From: Chryseobacterium sp.
GTDB taxonomy: Bacteria > Bacteroidota > Bacteroidia > Flavobacteriales > Weeksellaceae
Direction: 5' to 3'
NCBI RefSeq assembly: GCF_029240215.1
Contig: NZ_JARBTK010000008.1
Coordinates: forward strand, 58,559 to 122,558
DNA length: 64,000 bases
Below the pieces are notes generated by a model that did no database searches, had not been told where the DNA came from, and was given only the letters and a program-made list of their open reading frames with translations. The first letter of the stretch is position 1; every line of letters starts with the position of its first letter. Positions 62,314 to 64,000 of this stretch are shown in pieces. Both the position numbers and the translations under genes were made by a program.

Positions 62314-63174
62314 ATGCAAAAAATAGCAGTAATAGGAAGCAACGGTCAGTTAGGAAACTGCATTAGAAAATTAGCTCCCGATTTTGAATTGGATTATGAA
62401 TTTATTTTCACAGATTCGCAGACTTTAGACATCACCAATGAAGATCAGATTAAAGAATTCTTTTCTGAGCACAAACCGGAGTTTTGCATCAATGCTTCTG
62501 CATATACCGCAGTAGATCTTGCTGAGCAGGAAAAAGAAAAGGCATTTGCGGTAAATGCTTATGGTGTAGAAAACCTTGCAGTTGCCTGTTCAGAATATAA
62601 AACCATTTTCATTCATGTCTCTACAGACTATGTTTTTGATGGCGAAACCAACTTAGATTATTCCGAAGATGATTTCACAAGTCCGATTGGTATTTATGGT
62701 GAGTCAAAAAGAACAGGAGAAGAGTTGGCTTTGGAGGCAAATCCCCAGACGATTGTTCTCAGAACATCTTGGTTATATTCAGAATTCAATAAAAATTTTG
62801 TGAAAACAATGCTGAATTTATTCTCTCAAAAAGAAGAACTCGGAATTGTTGGTGATCAGTTTGGTCAACCCACCAACGCAAATGATCTTGCAGAAGCAAT
62901 TATGGAAATCATTGAGAATCCCAAAAAGACTTTCGGAATTTTCCATTTCTCAAATTATCCTGAAACTACATGGTTTGAGTTTGCAAAAAAAATCGCAGAA
63001 TTTTCAAAATCTTCTGTAAAATTAAATTCCTTAACAACCGAGCAATATCCAACCCCTGCAAAAAGACCGAAAAGAAGCACAATGTGCCTCGATAAAATTG
63101 AAGAAATTTATAAGATCGAACCAAAACATTGGGAAAACAGCCTGGAAGAATGTGTAAATATTCTTTCCAAATAA
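62314..63174 (+). CDS. rfbD: dTDP-4-dehydrorhamnose reductase
   Basis: The 286-residue SDR has the NAD motif GSNGQLGN (8-15), INASAYTAVDLAEQ, the catalytic STDYVFDGE and YGESKRTGE (Tyr-x3-Lys), and LRTSWLYSE. It makes dTDP-L-rhamnose for surface glycans. The other rfb genes are not near by in this window. It is followed after one base by the secreted-protein gene. Confidence 0.93.
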   Translation: MQKIAVIGSNGQLGNCIRKLAPDFELDYEFIFTDSQTLDITNEDQIKEFFSEHKPEFCINASAYTAVDLAEQEKEKAFAVNAYGVENLAVACSEYKTIFIHVSTDYVFDGETNLDYSEDDFTSPIGIYGESKRTGEELALEANPQTIVLRTSWLYSEFNKNFVKTMLNLFSQKEELGIVGDQFGQPTNANDLAEAIMEIIENPKKTFGIFHFSNYPETTWFEFAKKIAEFSKSSVKLNSLTTEQYPTPAKRPKRSTMCLDKIEEIYKIEPKHWENSLEECVNILSK

Positions 63175-63175
63175 T

Positions 63176-63862
63176 ATGAAATATATGAAAGATCTGATTA
63201 CCGTAATCTTAGTTTTATTTGTACAATTTACTTTCGCACAAAATGTTTATTTAATTAAAGTCGAAAAAACCAACGAAAACAAGGATAAATTTCTTTATCA
63301 TATAAAAGAAGAAATCAACAACGCAGAATTTCTTGGTGAAATTGAAGTGCAAGGCTATTCGAAAGATGACGCAGCCGTCTTTTCTAAGATTTACAAAAAA
63401 GCGAAAGAAGTTGGCGCAAATGCATTTTCACTAAACCCATTTGAAACTGTAGATGGTAGCCCGCAAAAATTTGATGCAGCTCATTATAAATTAAAACTTT
63501 ATTACATAAAATCAGATACATTCTCAAACGAAGAAGGGAATTTATATTTGTTTGCTACCTCTCCCAAAGATCAGAAAATAAGCATCAATAGAAAAGACTA
63601 CATCTTGTCGCCACGCACTTACCTGAAAATGCCTTTGGTTTCAGGAGAAATTTACACAGTTTCCACAAAAAAACTTTTAGGTTCGACGATTAAAATTCAG
63701 AAGAGTGCAAAGAACGCTGATCAGTATTATCAGATATCTTCAGCTCGTTTAGGTAACAGCAGCCAGAATGACGGAACCCTGCACTTAAAATCAGGTGACA
63801 TTGTAGGTTTAGAAAAATCCTTCGCAGAATTTTTAACCATGATCTATCAGAAAACCAAATAA
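63176..63862 (+). CDS. Secreted hypothetical protein
   Basis: The 228-residue protein has a signal peptide (MKDLITVILVLFVQFTFAQ from the second ATG at 63185) and a mixed alpha/beta body with YKKAKEVGANAFSLNPFE. No family was recognised; it is not a lipoprotein. The start may be 63176 or 63185. It ends at a strong terminator and is co-transcribed with rfbD. Confidence 0.7.
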   Translation: MKYMKDLITVILVLFVQFTFAQNVYLIKVEKTNENKDKFLYHIKEEINNAEFLGEIEVQGYSKDDAAVFSKIYKKAKEVGANAFSLNPFETVDGSPQKFDAAHYKLKLYYIKSDTFSNEEGNLYLFATSPKDQKISINRKDYILSPRTYLKMPLVSGEIYTVSTKKLLGSTIKIQKSAKNADQYYQISSARLGNSSQNDGTLHLKSGDIVGLEKSFAEFLTMIYQKTK

Positions 63863-63890
63863 TTTAATCAATTGAAAGCAAATGGGCAGC

Positions 63891-63920
63891 AAAACCTCTG
63901 GCAACTTCAGAGGTTTTTTT
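63891..63920 (+). terminator. Intrinsic terminator after the secreted protein gene
   Basis: AAAACCTCTG and CAGAGGTTTT form a 10-bp stem with a GCAACTT loop, followed by a T run. Confidence 0.9.
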
Positions 63921-63974
63921 ATGTACAGAATAAGTATCACTTTCTAACCTATAACCTTATTACTCTTAATTTTC

Positions 63975-64000
63975 ATGGGAGCTTCATCCCGCTCTCCACT
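63975..64000. repeat. Partial dispersed repeat at window end
   Basis: GGGAGCTTCATCCCGCTCTC at the edge looks like the start of another extragenic repeat (TTCATCCCGCTCTCC word). It is cut by the window edge, so low confidence. Confidence 0.35.

Overview
The window is AT-rich, gene-dense DNA from a Bacteroidota genome, most likely a Chryseobacterium or close Weeksellaceae relative. The evidence is many TAnnTTTG promoter boxes, a protein with a C-terminal type IX secretion sorting domain, a eukaryote-like IleS, an Omp85/OmpH outer-membrane block, many short dispersed extragenic repeats, and a flexirubin-type pigment cluster. Genus assignment is inference. No rRNA, tRNA, CRISPR array, transposase or phage gene was seen.

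Region 1 (1-398) is the start of ileS on the minus strand, followed by a repeat-filled gap.

Region 2 (778-37350) is a large flexirubin-type (aryl polyene plus dialkylresorcinol ester) cluster. Its plus-strand arm (about 778-12521) holds an aryl-acid ligase, a tyrosine ammonia-lyase-like enzyme, FabG-like ketoreductase, ketosynthase, ACP, LpxL-like acyltransferase, phytoene-desaturase-like oxidoreductase and a C45 Ntn-hydrolase lipoprotein. Its minus-strand arm (12532-25483) holds a GT2-DUF2062 protein, a dehydratase, LolA- and LolB-like carriers, a deacetylase, a KS/CLF pair, a second ACP, a KS-like half protein, a third KS, a thioesterase, an ABC exporter and a BtrH-like acyltransferase. A halogenase-like flavoprotein (2824-4068) is divergent from the lyase gene. 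An M16 peptidase and a few unrelated genes (25628-30338) interrupt the cluster. Then come two hotdog dehydratase-like genes, darB and darA, and a fused MMPL transporter-PlsC acyltransferase. Inferred logic: Tyr is converted to coumarate, activated, loaded on ACP and extended to an aryl polyene by KS, KR and DH; DarA/DarB make the resorcinol; acyltransferases join them; MMPL, ABC and Lol-type proteins move the product to the outer membrane.

Region 3 (37544-44749) has an EpsG-like polymerase, two other polytopic proteins and a 1153-residue T9SS cargo with two FISUMP-type domains. Region 4 (44799-49332) has topA, a GH43-like secreted propeller protein and a small membrane protein. Region 5 (49503-56199) has a degenerate arginase-fold protein and a short polysaccharide assembly set (GT2, WecA/MraY-like, Wza-like, Wzc-like tyrosine kinase with a Tyr-Gly tail). 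Region 6 (56412-63862) has a DUF6089-like barrel protein, uppS, bamA, two OmpH/Skp genes, a thioesterase, rfbD and a secreted protein.

The pigment cluster is a recognised type, not a new system. The more unusual details are repeat-derived peptide inserts inside a ketosynthase and at the N-terminus of the C45 protein, the half-KS next to the ACP, the MMPL-PlsC fusion, and the arginase-fold protein that has lost its metal ligands.
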